A stretch of DNA of 64,000 bases, from positions 62,001-126,000 of the forward strand of contig JAATFX010000043.1 of assembly GCA_015654925.1 (NCBI GenBank), given 5' to 3'. This document shows positions 34,499 through 45,341 of this stretch, one piece after another. The notes beneath the pieces are model-generated. The model ran no database searches. It saw only the letters and a list, made by a program, of their open reading frames with translations, and was not told the DNA's origin. Position 1 is the stretch's first letter; each line of letters opens with the position of its first letter. The DNA comes from Enterobacterales bacterium (GTDB lineage Bacteria; Pseudomonadota; Gammaproteobacteria; Enterobacterales; Enterobacteriaceae). Made by a program: the position numbers and the translations under genes.

Positions 34499-36643
34499 AT
34501 GAGAAGGGTTTTTAGCTTAAAGCGTTCCACTCTGCTTTGTTCTCTGGCGTTTATGGCGCCGTTGTTCACCCACGCTGACGATACCCTGGTCGTTACCGCC
34601 GCCGGGCCCGCGGATACTGCCGACGCCCCGACCCGGGGGTACATGGCGCAAACCAGCCGCGGGGCGACGAAAACCGACAAACCGCTGATTACCACCGGCC
34701 AGTCCGTGTCGGTGATCACCCGCCGCCAAATGGACGATCAGGGCGCATTGACGGTGAATAGCGCCCTGAATTATACCCCCGGGGTATTCACCAATTTCGC
34801 CGGCGGGGCCACGCGTTATGAGACCGTTTCCCTGCGCGGTTTTCACGGCGGCGATACCACCAACACCTTCCTTGACGGCCTGCGGCTGATGAGCGACGGC
34901 GGCAGTTATAACAATTTGCAAATCGACCCCTGGTTTTTGGAGCGAATCGATGTGATTCGCGGGCCTTCATCGGCGCTGTATGGCCAAACCATTCCCGGGG
35001 GCCTGGTCATGATGACCTCCAAGCGCCCGCAGTTCGCCAGCGAAGGGCATGTCAAACTGTTCGCCGGCAATAATGCCACTTCCGGCGCGGCGTTCGATTA
35101 TACCGATGCCCTTAACGACCAATGGGCGTTCCGCCTGACCGGCATCACCCGCAATAGCGACACCATGTACGATCACCAGCGCGAGGAGCGCTATGCCATC
35201 GCGCCGTCGCTGCTGTGGCAGCCGGATGAAAATACCTCGCTGTTGCTAAGAGCCTATCTGCAAAAAGATCCCTCGGGGGGTTATCACAGCGCGGTGCCGG
35301 CGGACGGCAGCCTGTATGCCAGCAGCGGGCCCAAGCTGGGCCGGGGCTTCTTTGACGGCGAAAGCAGTCGCAACGAATTCAAACGGCGCCAGCAAATCTA
35401 CAGTTATGAATTTGATCACCAGTTCAACGAGGTCTGGTCTTTCCGCTCCAACGCCAGCTATACCCATGCCAATGTCGACCAGCAGCAGGTTTACCAGATT
35501 GGCTGGAACACCGACCGCAGCGCCCTTAACCGCTATTACAGCGGTGAATCCTCTTCCCTGGCCGCCTACGCCATCGATAACCAGCTGGCGGCGGATTTCG
35601 CCACCGGCGCCGTACGGCACAAGGTCGTATTGGGTGGGGAATATCATGAATATACTAACGACCTCTGGGACGACAGCGCCTACGCTACCCAACTTAATCC
35701 GTTTAACGGCGTCGGCGGCGGGCCGCAGCTGTACACGGATTATGCCCTGACCCAGCCGGGGACCAGCCGGGTCAATGCGAAGCGCCGCTACTATCAAAGC
35801 GGGGTCTATCTGCAAGATGAGATGGTGCTGGATAAGTGGCATTTGGACGTTTCCGGCCGCTACGATCGCATCGTGGCCAAAAATTCCCTGCTCGATAGCG
35901 ATACGACTTACCGCCGCCAGGATGACCATGTCAGCGGACGCGGCTCGCTGCTGTATGCTTTTGACAGCGGCATTTCGCCTTACGCCAGCTACAGCCAGGC
36001 CATTACCCCCCAGGCGCTGTCGGGGGCCGACGGCAACCTGCTCAAACCCACCACCAGCGAACAGTATGAATTGGGGCTGAAATACCAGCCGCCGGGCACA
36101 TCCTCCTTATATACCGCCGCGGTTTACGATCTGACGCAAAAGAATGTGGCCAACCGCATCGTGCAGGGCAGCTATTATGAGCCGGCGGGTAAAGTGCAAT
36201 CCCGGGGCGTAGAGCTGGAAGCCCGCACCCAGCTTACCGATCGTCTGACCGGTATCGCCGGGTACACTTACAACCATTTGCGCTTTAAGGATGCCATCGA
36301 CGGCAATAACGGCAATACGCCTTATATTACCCCCGATCATATGGCGTCGCTGTGGGCGCAATATCGGGCGGATTATGGTATCAATCTGGGCGGCGGGGTG
36401 CGTTATATCGGCAAGCAGTGGGCGGATAATGAAAACACGCGGCGCGTGCCCTCGGTAACGCTGCTGGATCTGTCGGCGCGCGCGGATCTGGCGGCCTGGG
36501 GCCCTGAACTGAAAGGGGCGTATGTGCAGTTGAATGTCAATAATCTGACCGACCGGAAATATGTCGCCGCCTGCTACGGCACCGGCTATTGCTATTGGGG
36601 GGCGGAACGCTCCATCGTGGCGACCGTCGGTTACGATTTTTGA
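34499..36643 (+). CDS. TonB-dependent siderophore receptor
   Basis: 714 residues from the ATG at 34499, with GGAAAG upstream; the frame runs 105 bases further up but only from here does a signal peptide start (MRRVFSLKRS, cut near FTHA-DD). A TonB box is present at DDTLVVTAAG. The plug domain reads GQSVSVITRRQMDDQGALTV then RGFHGGDTTNTFLDGLRL and DVIRGPSSALYGQTIPGGLV. The 22-strand barrel ends in ATVGYDF with the terminal aromatic. It belongs to the FhuA/FoxA/FcuA group of hydroxamate-type siderophore receptors. A Fur box precedes it. There are no ABC transporter genes next to it, so the ligand must enter through a separate permease. Confidence 0.92.
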   Translation: MRRVFSLKRSTLLCSLAFMAPLFTHADDTLVVTAAGPADTADAPTRGYMAQTSRGATKTDKPLITTGQSVSVITRRQMDDQGALTVNSALNYTPGVFTNFAGGATRYETVSLRGFHGGDTTNTFLDGLRLMSDGGSYNNLQIDPWFLERIDVIRGPSSALYGQTIPGGLVMMTSKRPQFASEGHVKLFAGNNATSGAAFDYTDALNDQWAFRLTGITRNSDTMYDHQREERYAIAPSLLWQPDENTSLLLRAYLQKDPSGGYHSAVPADGSLYASSGPKLGRGFFDGESSRNEFKRRQQIYSYEFDHQFNEVWSFRSNASYTHANVDQQQVYQIGWNTDRSALNRYYSGESSSLAAYAIDNQLAADFATGAVRHKVVLGGEYHEYTNDLWDDSAYATQLNPFNGVGGGPQLYTDYALTQPGTSRVNAKRRYYQSGVYLQDEMVLDKWHLDVSGRYDRIVAKNSLLDSDTTYRRQDDHVSGRGSLLYAFDSGISPYASYSQAITPQALSGADGNLLKPTTSEQYELGLKYQPPGTSSLYTAAVYDLTQKNVANRIVQGSYYEPAGKVQSRGVELEARTQLTDRLTGIAGYTYNHLRFKDAIDGNNGNTPYITPDHMASLWAQYRADYGINLGGGVRYIGKQWADNENTRRVPSVTLLDLSARADLAAWGPELKGAYVQLNVNNLTDRKYVAACYGTGYCYWGAERSIVATVGYDF

Positions 36644-36662
36644 TCCAGGCCGCGATAGCGAC

Positions 36663-36683
36663 GGCGCCCCGTTACGGGGCGCC
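36663..36683. terminator. hairpin between receptor gene and GudP-like gene
   Basis: GGCGCCCC and GGGGCGCC (arms around a GTTAC loop) form an 8-bp perfect stem between the two convergent stop codons. No U-tract follows on either strand. Confidence 0.45.
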
Positions 36684-36751
36684 TCGTTGGCCTGACATAA
36701 TGCGTTATGCCGGCGGTCCGAACCGTTCGCGGCCCGGGCTGCCGAACCTGG

Positions 36752-38086
36752 CTATTCAGGCACTTTTTTCAGCTCCAGCCGCTGGATTTTACCCACCACC
36801 AGCAGATAGCAGAGCATGGACATGATGGCCGAACAGCCGACGAAGATCAGCGCGCTGTTGAACGAATGCAGATTTTTCACCAGATAACCAATCAGCAGCG
36901 GGGTGACAATGGACGCCACGTTGCCAAACACATTAAAGATGGCGCCGCACAGCCCGATCACCTCTTTGGGCGCGGTATCGGCTATCACCGGCCAGCCCAG
37001 CGCCCCGAACCCCTTGCCGAAAAACGCCAGCGCCATCAGCCCCACCACCAGCACCGTATTATCGGTATAGTTGCACAGGATCATGGTGGAGGCCAGCAGC
37101 ATGCCGAATACGATAGGCGCTTTGCGCGCAAAGGTCAGCGAGCAGCCGCGTTTTAGCAGGAAGTCGGACACCACGCCGCCCGATATACCGCCGGCAAAAC
37201 CGCACAGCGCCGGAATGGAGGCAATCAAACCCACCTTCAGGATGCTCATGCCTTTTTCCTGCACCAAATAAATCGGGAACCAGGTCAGGAAGAACCAGGT
37301 AATGGTGTTGAGGAAATACTGGCCAAAAAAGATCCCCAGCATCATGCGGCTGGTCAGCAATTGTTTAACGTAGTTCCATTTCGGGCCGGTTTTGGCCGAC
37401 TTTTTCTGATCCATATTCACTACGCCGCCCCCTTGCTCGATGTAATCGAGTTCGGCGCGGTTGGCGTAGGGGGATTCAAACGGGTTATGGACAAATTTAA
37501 TCCACAGGAAGGTCAGGATGAAACCGATGACGCCCATTACGGTAAACACGTGTTTCCAGCTCCAGGCATAGACCAGCCAGCCCAGGAACGGCGAGAAAAT
37601 CGCCAGCGAGAAATATTGCGCCGCATTGAAAATCGACGACGCGGTAGCGCGTTCTTTGGCCGGAAACCAGGCCGCGACGATGCGCGCATTCGCCGGGAAC
37701 GCGGGCGCCTCGGCAAAACCCAGTAAAAATTGCAGCATAAACAGCGAGAAGATGGCCGCGGGCACCGACAATACGCCGACAAACCCCTGCAATAAGGTAA
37801 ACAGCGACCAGAAAAACAGGCTATAGCTGTAGACTTTAATCGAACCAAATTTATCCAGCAACCATCCGCCGGGCACTTGCATCACCAGGTAGGCAATGCC
37901 AAAAGCCGAGAAAATCTGCCCCAGGTTGACGACGTCCAACCCCAAATCATGGGAGACGGCGACGCCGGCTATCGATAACGTTACCCGATCGGCATAATTT
38001 ACCGCCGTGATAATAAAAATAAACAGCAGAACAAAATAACGCACGTGCGTTTTGCCGTTATTCTCCAAAGTGGTCTCAATCGCCAT
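36752..38086 (-). CDS. GudP-like MFS sugar-acid transporter
   Basis: 444 residues from the Met at 38086; 23 further codons upstream look like leader sequence. Twelve membrane segments. It follows E. coli GudP/GarP closely: FNYGDR-type text here VNYADRVTLSIAG, then PGGWLLDKFGSIKVY, the helix 5 text AEAPAFPANARIVAAWFPAK, NMDQ in the middle loop, and MALAFFGKGFGALGWPVIAD. Such proton symporters take up D-glucarate, galactarate or glycerate-like acids. No glucarate dehydratase genes are near, so it is an orphan transporter. It is convergent with the siderophore receptor gene. Confidence 0.88.
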   Translation of the reverse strand: MAIETTLENNGKTHVRYFVLLFIFIITAVNYADRVTLSIAGVAVSHDLGLDVVNLGQIFSAFGIAYLVMQVPGGWLLDKFGSIKVYSYSLFFWSLFTLLQGFVGVLSVPAAIFSLFMLQFLLGFAEAPAFPANARIVAAWFPAKERATASSIFNAAQYFSLAIFSPFLGWLVYAWSWKHVFTVMGVIGFILTFLWIKFVHNPFESPYANRAELDYIEQGGGVVNMDQKKSAKTGPKWNYVKQLLTSRMMLGIFFGQYFLNTITWFFLTWFPIYLVQEKGMSILKVGLIASIPALCGFAGGISGGVVSDFLLKRGCSLTFARKAPIVFGMLLASTMILCNYTDNTVLVVGLMALAFFGKGFGALGWPVIADTAPKEVIGLCGAIFNVFGNVASIVTPLLIGYLVKNLHSFNSALIFVGCSAIMSMLCYLLVVGKIQRLELKKVPE

Positions 38087-38593
38087 TATATATCTCCGCG
38101 TTGACGCTTTTGGCCTATGGCATCTCCCGCCGATCGGAAAAATAATCCGCGGCAACCATAAACCTCATAATTAAAATTTATGCCTGTAGATAGGGTTTGG
38201 GTATTTGGGACGCTTCAGAGACGCGATATTAAACACCGAAATACCAATCGTCATAATGTATCCGTGAGCAGAAGTATAAAAATGGGCGCGGGGTAAGTCA
38301 TTATGCAAATGACCAGTATTATGGCGATACATAGGGTTTATTTTGGAGAAAGTCGGTGACTGTGCGTTAGATCACGTTTATGTATGATAATTAAAATGCT
38401 ATTAAAAAGTATGACGAACATCACACTGTATTGTGCAATTGTCCATAAAAAAACGGATTTTATCGCTAAATATCCCTTTATGCCTAAGCGGCAGGTCACA
38501 TTTTTGCCATGACACAACAATATAACTTTGATTTAAAATTTAAAATATTTTTTTGACAAAATAAGGCCAAATAAGGAAAAAGAGGAGATAGGC
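38087..38593. other. promoter region of the GudP-like gene
   Basis: An AT-rich non-coding stretch. It holds a CRP-like site at 38361-38376 and several short frames without support. It should contain the minus-strand promoter of the transporter. Confidence 0.4.
38361..38376. promoter_or_regulatory. CRP-like site
   Basis: TGTGCGTTAGATCACG matches TGTGA-N6-TCACA at eight of ten positions. It is about 275 bases before the GudP-like start, so its relation to that promoter is unsure. Confidence 0.3.
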
Positions 38594-38638
38594 ATGTTGA
38601 AAGGTATTTTAAAAACTTATTTCGACCCGTTATTGTAA
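38594..38638 (+). CDS. candidate 14-residue peptide ORF
   Basis: AGGAG six bases before ATG drives a frame MLKGILKTYFDPLL and a TAA stop. A GC-rich hairpin follows 28 bases later. It could be a short leader or small amphipathic protein. There is no family match and the case rests on the ribosome site only. Confidence 0.25.
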   Translation: MLKGILKTYFDPLL

Positions 38639-38665
38639 CCAGGTATTTTGTTTCGCAGATGAAGA

Positions 38666-38695
38666 GCGGACCGGGTGCTGACGCATCCGGCCCGC
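38666..38695. terminator. hairpin downstream of the aldehyde dehydrogenase gene
   Basis: GCGGACCGGGTGC (38666-38678) and GCATCCGGCCCGC (38683-38695) pair over 13 positions with two imperfect pairs and a TGAC loop. On the minus strand TCTTCATCT follows. It is the likely end of the dehydrogenase transcript. Confidence 0.5.
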
Positions 38696-38729
38696 AGGGC
38701 AATTATAATTAATGAAGACTCACTGCCGA

Positions 38730-40136
38730 TCAATAAGGGGCATCAGGCGTGGTGATCCGGATCAGTTTTTCATTTACGAATTCATGGATACCGGCAGGGG
38801 ACTGTTCACGGCCATAACCCGAATTTTTAGTGCCGCCAAACGGCAATTCAGGCGCAATACCGGTGGTATGATTAATATATACCATGCCGGTATCGATTTG
38901 CCGCGCCACCGCTACGGCCTTGGCGGTATCGGCGCCAAACACGGTGCCGCCCAGTCCGAATACCGAATCGTTGGCCAAGGCAATGGCCGCCGCTTCATCC
39001 TTGACCGCATAAATGCACAGTACCGGCCCGAAAATTTCTTCGGCATAGGCCGCCGTGCCGGGTTTGATATCGGTAAGAATCGTCGGTTCCATATAAGCGC
39101 CCGGGCGATCCAGGCGATGGCCGCCGTATACCAGTTTCGCGCCTTGTTTCACGGCGGTCTCCACCTGGGCGATAATTTCCTGCGCCGCTTTTTCGCTGCT
39201 CAGGGGCGCCAACTGGGTGGCGGCGTCCAGGGGATCGCCGATGCGGATGGTTTCATAAATGGCCCGCGCCTTGCTGATAAAAGCTTGCGCCACGCTTTCC
39301 AGGACAATGATGCGTTTGGGTGAAACGCACACTTGGCCGGCATTCCATAAACGCCCCAGAGCGGCGGTTTTGACCGCCAGGTCCAGATCGGCGTCCGCCA
39401 GAACGACAAAAGCGTCGCTGCCGCCCAGTTCCAGGGTGGATTTTTTCACGTATTTGCCCGCTTCGGCGGCAAAGCTTGAACCGGCGGACTCGCTGCCGGT
39501 CAGCGAGACGCCCTTAATGCGCTTATCGCCGATCAACGCCGAAACTTTGGACCCCGGTACAAACAGGTTGGTATAAACCCCCGCCGGCACGCCGGCCTGG
39601 GCGAAAATCTGTTCCATAATCGCCGCGCATTGCGGTACGTTGGACGCATGTTTTAATACCATGGTATTGCCGGCCATGATATTGGGCGCCGCCGAACGGG
39701 TGATTTGATAAAACGGGAAATTCCACGGCTGAACGCTTAACAGCACGCCGATGGGCGCGTAGCTCAGGAAGGCGCTGCCCAGCGGGGTATCAAGGGGTTT
39801 ATCCGCCAGGAACGCTTCGCCGTTGTCGGCGTAGTAATCAAAAATATCGGCGCACAGCAGCACCTCCCCGATGCCTTCGGACAGCAGTTTGCCCATCTCG
39901 ATGGTGCAAAGCTTGCCCAACGCCTCTTTTTGTTCGCGCATGATGGCCGCCACTTTATGCAGCAGCTCGGCCCGCTGGGAGAACGGCACTTTTTTCCACT
40001 GGGCAAAGGCGCCGTCCGCCCGGGCCAGGATGGCCTCGATTTGCTCGTCGGACATGGCGTCAAATTGTTTTTCAATTTTATTGGTAGCCGGATTGACGGT
40101 TTTAATCGACGAAGATGTGGCGGTTTGAACGCTCAT
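38730..40136 (-). CDS. NAD(P)-dependent succinate-semialdehyde dehydrogenase-like (Sad type)
   Basis: 468 residues from the ATG at 40136. The catalytic Cys is in GQVCVSPKR and the general base Glu is in LELGGSDAF, both as in E. coli Sad/YneI. Other marks are LSVQPWNFPFYQ near residue 135 and FGGTKNSGYGRE near the end. It oxidises a small aldehyde, most likely succinate semialdehyde, to the acid. The gene is divergent from frmR with a 213-base gap holding the FrmR operator, so an aldehyde-linked control is possible. No gabT or other GABA gene is nearby. Confidence 0.85.
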   Translation of the reverse strand: MSVQTATSSSIKTVNPATNKIEKQFDAMSDEQIEAILARADGAFAQWKKVPFSQRAELLHKVAAIMREQKEALGKLCTIEMGKLLSEGIGEVLLCADIFDYYADNGEAFLADKPLDTPLGSAFLSYAPIGVLLSVQPWNFPFYQITRSAAPNIMAGNTMVLKHASNVPQCAAIMEQIFAQAGVPAGVYTNLFVPGSKVSALIGDKRIKGVSLTGSESAGSSFAAEAGKYVKKSTLELGGSDAFVVLADADLDLAVKTAALGRLWNAGQVCVSPKRIIVLESVAQAFISKARAIYETIRIGDPLDAATQLAPLSSEKAAQEIIAQVETAVKQGAKLVYGGHRLDRPGAYMEPTILTDIKPGTAAYAEEIFGPVLCIYAVKDEAAAIALANDSVFGLGGTVFGADTAKAVAVARQIDTGMVYINHTTGIAPELPFGGTKNSGYGREQSPAGIHEFVNEKLIRITTPDAPY

Positions 40137-40304
40137 GATAAATGATATCCTTATGAAACATTTGGTAATGAAACGGAAGTAAAGCGTTTTGTATGACAAG
40201 TATAGGCCTTCCGTGGGGTAATACTTATCGTCTGGAGCTATTGTAGCCATTGGTTAAATAATCATTAGGCCCTCCCGGCGCGGGGTTGATCTTTTTGGCG
40301 ATAG

Positions 40305-40330
40305 CTATACTATACCCCCCTATACTATAG
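40305..40330. promoter_or_regulatory. FrmR operator
   Basis: CTATACTATA and TATACTATAG arms (one mismatch to perfect symmetry) flank a run of six C (40315-40320). This AT-arm/GC-tract layout is the usual target of CsoR/RcnR/FrmR-family repressors. It ends 19 bases before the frmR ATG, so binding should block the promoter until formaldehyde appears. Confidence 0.75.
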
Positions 40331-40349
40331 TTTGGGATAAGGTGGCGTT

Positions 40350-40625
40350 ATGCCGCGTTCATTAGACGATAAACAACGCATCCTGCTGCGGGTGCGGCGC
40401 ATTAAAGGCCAGGTGGAAGCGCTGGAGCGCGGACTGGAAGCCGGGCTGGACTGCGGCGCGTTATTGCAGCAAATCGCCGCCGTGCGCGGCGCGTCCCACG
40501 GCCTGATGTCGGAAATCATGGAAATCCATATCCGCGATGAGCTGGGCCAGGACGGGTTGTCCGAGGCGGAAAAAGCCGAGCGGGTGAACGGCGTCGCCAG
40601 CCTGGTGCGCGCCTATTTAAAGTGA
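40350..40625 (+). CDS. frmR: formaldehyde-responsive repressor FrmR
   Basis: 91 residues, all-helical CsoR/RcnR family. The start MPRSLDDKQRILLRVRRIKG keeps Pro2, and Cys36 (LDCGALLQQIAA) is the family cysteine (Cys35 without Met) that crosslinks with Pro2 on exposure to formaldehyde. His61 lies in EIHIRDEL. A clear operator overlaps its promoter. It is followed 69 bases later by frmA and should repress both genes. Confidence 0.9.
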   Translation: MPRSLDDKQRILLRVRRIKGQVEALERGLEAGLDCGALLQQIAAVRGASHGLMSEIMEIHIRDELGQDGLSEAEKAERVNGVASLVRAYLK

Positions 40626-40640
40626 AGACGCCGCCGGTAA

Positions 40641-41804
<1,164 letters not shown>

Positions 41805-41834
41805 CCGGGGTTAACTACCCGTTGCCTTCCTGAA

Positions 41835-41863
41835 ACCGGCGGCCGCGCTCCGCGTCCGCCGGT
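41835..41863 (+). terminator. terminator-like hairpin after frmA
   Basis: ACCGGCGGCCGCG and CGCGTCCGCCGGT pair over 13 positions with one mismatch around a CTC loop, 31 bases after the frmA stop. The T-rich tract (GTCTTTACC) is weak. Confidence 0.5.
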
Positions 41864-42196
41864 GATATCCCGTCTTTACCCCGCTATGGCCTAATCGATT
41901 TAGCACTGCCTTTGGCGGCTCTTCGCCATGCGGCAAATAATGATTGCTCAGCATGCATTTTTTGAGGGAGCAAAACCCCGGGGAAGGTGGTATTTATAAT
42001 TACAGGTATTTTATACAGACATAAGCGGATAACCATAACGATATTACATCCACAGATTTCAATCTGATCAGCAGCGAACATACCAATACATTAAACAGGT
42101 TATTGCCGGATTCCCTTTATTCGGCAAGGACGATTGACGTATCGCCGCAGCGGTCTGGATAAAATAAAAATTATATATTCTACCCGGAGAAAAATA
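41864..42196. other. upstream region of scpA
   Basis: AT-rich leader and promoter region. A small hairpin (TTGCCGGA with TTCGGCAA, about 42102-42127) is seen. I looked for a B12 riboswitch, given the B12 enzyme downstream, and did not find its conserved boxes. Confidence 0.45.
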
Positions 42197-44341
42197 ATGG
42201 CTCAGCTAGAGGCATGGGAAAAACTTGCCAATAAGGAATTGGCGCGGCTAGGGAAAAGCGTTGCCGATTTAACCACCCTGACGGCGGAAGAAATCGCCAT
42301 CAAACCCCTGTATACCGCCGATGACCTGGCGGGGCTGGAAGTGACCGGCTCGCTGCCGGGCATGGCGCCGTTCGTTCGCGGCCCGCGCGCCACCATGTAC
42401 GCCGCCCAGCCCTGGACCATCCGGCAATACGCCGGGTTTTCCACCGCCACGGAATCCAACGCCTTTTATCGCCGCAACCTGGCCGCGGGGCAAAAGGGGC
42501 TGTCGGTGGCGTTCGATCTGCCCACCCACCGCGGTTATGATTCGGATAATGAACGGGTGGCCGGCGATGTCGGCAAAGCCGGCGTGGCCATCGATAGCGT
42601 CGAAGATATGAAGATCCTGTTCGACCAGATCCCGCTGGATAAAATGTCGGTTTCCATGACCATGAACGGCGCGGTGATCCCCATTATGGCATTTTATATC
42701 GTGGCCGCCGAAGAGCAGGGCGTGCCCACCGCCCAGCTCACCGGCACCATCCAGAATGATATTCTTAAAGAGTATCTGTGCCGGAATACCTATATTTATC
42801 CCCCCAAACCGTCGATGCGCATTATTTCCGATATTATCGCCTATTGCTCCGGCAATATGCCGAAATTCAATACCATCAGCATCAGCGGCTACCATATGGG
42901 GGAAGCGGGGGCCAATTGCGTCCAGCAGGTGGCATTCACCATTGCCGACGGTATTGAATATATTCAGGCGGCGCTGGCGGCCGGCCTGGATATAGACGAC
43001 TTCGCGCCGCGCCTGTCGTTTTTCTTTGGCATCGGCATGGATTTATTTATGAATGTCGCCATGCTGCGGGCCGCGCGTTTTTTATGGAGCGAGGCGGTCG
43101 GCAGCTTTGGGTCCACCAATCCCAAATCCCTGGCGCTGCGTACCCATTGCCAGACCTCGGGCTGGAGCCTGACCGAGCAAGACCCCTACAATAACGTGAT
43201 CCGCACCACCATCGAGGCGCTGGCCGCCACCCTGGGCGGCACCCAGTCGCTGCATACCAACGCTTTTGACGAAGCCCTGGGCTTGCCCACCGACTTTTCC
43301 GCCCGCATCGCCCGCAATACGCAAATCATCCTGCAGGAGGAATCCGCGGTCTGTCGTACCGTCGATCCGCTGGCCGGCTCCTATTATGTGGAAAACCTCA
43401 CCGACCGCATCGTCAAAGACGCGCGGGATATCATTCACCAGATTGGCGACGCGGGCGGCATGGCCAAGGCTATCGAGGCGGGACTGCCCAAACGGATGAT
43501 CGAGGAAGCTTCCGCCCGCCAGCAATCGCTGATTGATCAGGGCCAGCGGGTCATCGTCGGCGTCAATAAATATAAGCTGGCCCATGAAGACGCCACCTCG
43601 GTACTGGAAATCGATAATGTCAAGGTGCGCCAGGAACAGGTGGAACGCCTGCGGCAGATTCGCGCCACCCGCGATAGCGCCGCGGTGGCCGGCGCCCTGG
43701 CCGCAATCAGCCGCGCGGCCGCCGCCGGCGGCAACCTGCTGGACGCGGCGATTCACGCCGCGCGGCTGCGCGCCACCCTGGGGGAAATTTCCTCGGCCAT
43801 TGAACAGGCCTTCGGCCGTTATCTGGTGCAGACCAACTGCGTCACCGGCATTATCGCCAATAGCTACCACCAGAATGCGGAAGGGACGGCGGAGTTCGAG
43901 CATATCAAAGCGGCCACCGATCGTTTCCTGGCGCAGCAGGGCCGGCGGCCGCGGATATTAATGGCCAAGATGGGCCAGGACGGCCACGACCGCGGGGTGA
44001 AAGTGATTGCCAGCGCGTACTCCGACCTTGGTTTCGATGTGGATCTCAGCCCGATGTTTTCCACCCCGGAAGAGATCGCCAAACTGGCGGTGGAAAATGA
44101 CGTGCACGTGATCGGCGCCTCGTCGCTGGCCGCGGGCCACAAAACGCTGATCCCGGCGCTGATCGACGCGCTGGCCGGTTATGGCCGGCAAGATATCAAA
44201 GTGGTGGCGGGCGGGGTGATCCCGCCGCAGGATTACGACTTCCTGTACGCCCGCGGCGTGATGGCGATTTACGGCCCGGGTACGCCGATGCTGGCCAGCG
44301 TGCGCGATGTTTTAAGCAAAATCAGTGATTACCATGATTAG
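42197..44341 (+). CDS. scpA: methylmalonyl-CoA mutase
   Basis: 714 residues from the ATG at 42197 (ACCCGGAG and AAAATA upstream), the same length as E. coli Sbm, which it follows almost residue by residue ([20 protein letters not shown], later [14 protein letters not shown]). The C-terminal B12 domain has the DGHDRG motif (lower-axial His) near residue 598 and [11 protein letters not shown]. It interconverts succinyl-CoA and (R)-methylmalonyl-CoA with adenosylcobalamin. It is the first gene of the scpA-argK-scpB-scpC operon, which makes propionate from succinate. Confidence 0.96.
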   Translation: MAQLEAWEKLANKELARLGKSVADLTTLTAEEIAIKPLYTADDLAGLEVTGSLPGMAPFVRGPRATMYAAQPWTIRQYAGFSTATESNAFYRRNLAAGQKGLSVAFDLPTHRGYDSDNERVAGDVGKAGVAIDSVEDMKILFDQIPLDKMSVSMTMNGAVIPIMAFYIVAAEEQGVPTAQLTGTIQNDILKEYLCRNTYIYPPKPSMRIISDIIAYCSGNMPKFNTISISGYHMGEAGANCVQQVAFTIADGIEYIQAALAAGLDIDDFAPRLSFFFGIGMDLFMNVAMLRAARFLWSEAVGSFGSTNPKSLALRTHCQTSGWSLTEQDPYNNVIRTTIEALAATLGGTQSLHTNAFDEALGLPTDFSARIARNTQIILQEESAVCRTVDPLAGSYYVENLTDRIVKDARDIIHQIGDAGGMAKAIEAGLPKRMIEEASARQQSLIDQGQRVIVGVNKYKLAHEDATSVLEIDNVKVRQEQVERLRQIRATRDSAAVAGALAAISRAAAAGGNLLDAAIHAARLRATLGEISSAIEQAFGRYLVQTNCVTGIIANSYHQNAEGTAEFEHIKAATDRFLAQQGRRPRILMAKMGQDGHDRGVKVIASAYSDLGFDVDLSPMFSTPEEIAKLAVENDVHVIGASSLAAGHKTLIPALIDALAGYGRQDIKVVAGGVIPPQDYDFLYARGVMAIYGPGTPMLASVRDVLSKISDYHD

Positions 44342-45329
44342 CCCCGACGAGGTTGACGGCCTGGTGGCGCCCCTGCTGGCCGGCGACCGGGTGGCGCTGG
44401 CGCGCGGGATGACCCTGATTGAAAGCATCCACCCGGCGCACCAGGCGCCGGCGACCCGCCTGCTGGATCGGATCATGTCCCACACCGGCGGGGCGAAACG
44501 ATTGGGCATCACCGGCGTGCCGGGCGCCGGCAAAAGCACCTTCCTGGAAGCCATGGGCAGCTATCTGCTGACCCTGGGCCTGAAGGTGGCGGTGATTGCC
44601 ATCGACCCCAGCAGTCCGTTAAGCGGCGGCAGCATCCTGGGGGATAAAACCCGCATGTCGCTATTGTCGCGGGCGGAGCGGGCCTTTATCCGGCCGGTGC
44701 CCACCGGGGGCTATTTGGGGGGCACCAGCCGGCGCACCCGCGAACTGATGTTGCTGTGCGAGGCGGCGGGTTATGACGTGGTGATTGTGGAAACGGTGGG
44801 CGTCGGCCAATCGGAAGTGGATATCGCCCATTTGGTGGACTGCTTTTTGTCGCTGCAACTGGCCGGCGCCGGCGATGAGCTGCAGGGCATTAAAAAAGGC
44901 ATCATGGAAATGGCCGATATTATCGTGATCAATAAAGATGATGGCGATAACCGCCCCCAGGTAATGCTCACCCGCCAGATGTACCAGTCCTCGCTCAATA
45001 TCATGCGCCGAAAATACCCGCAATGGGCGCCCCTGGTGCTGACCTGCAGCGCGCTGCATCAACAGGGTATCGATGCCATCTGGCAGGGCATCGGGGACTT
45101 CTATCAGCACATGGCGGGCGGCGATCGGCTGGCGGCGGTGCGTAAACAACAACATCTGGATTCCATGCGCAAGCAAATAGAGGAAAACACCCTGCAGGCC
45201 CTGTTTGCCCGCGATGATATCCAGGATCGATACCGGCAAGCGCTGCAACAGGTGGAAACCCACAGCATCTCGCCGCGGGCCGGGGTGAATAACGTCACCC
45301 AATTTATCGTCGAAAAGTTAAACCATTAA
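44334..45329 (+). CDS. argK: methylmalonyl-CoA mutase chaperone GTPase (MeaB/ArgK)
   Basis: 331 residues from the ATG at 44334, overlapping the end of scpA by 8 bases; a GTG at 44325 is also possible. P-loop GVPGAGKST, then [20 protein letters not shown] and [10 protein letters not shown] (switch III/G3), and NKDDGDN (G4). This GTPase guards the mutase, gating cobalamin loading and removing damaged cofactor. The older name, arginine kinase, is historical. Same order as in E. coli. Confidence 0.94.
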   Translation: MISPDEVDGLVAPLLAGDRVALARGMTLIESIHPAHQAPATRLLDRIMSHTGGAKRLGITGVPGAGKSTFLEAMGSYLLTLGLKVAVIAIDPSSPLSGGSILGDKTRMSLLSRAERAFIRPVPTGGYLGGTSRRTRELMLLCEAAGYDVVIVETVGVGQSEVDIAHLVDCFLSLQLAGAGDELQGIKKGIMEMADIIVINKDDGDNRPQVMLTRQMYQSSLNIMRRKYPQWAPLVLTCSALHQQGIDAIWQGIGDFYQHMAGGDRLAAVRKQQHLDSMRKQIEENTLQALFARDDIQDRYRQALQQVETHSISPRAGVNNVTQFIVEKLNH

Positions 45330-45341
45330 GGGAAATGAATT

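Noticed and set aside
41805-42196. Cobalamin riboswitch upstream of the B12-dependent mutase
   Set aside because: The conserved B12 box and core motifs are not visible; only a small hairpin is present.
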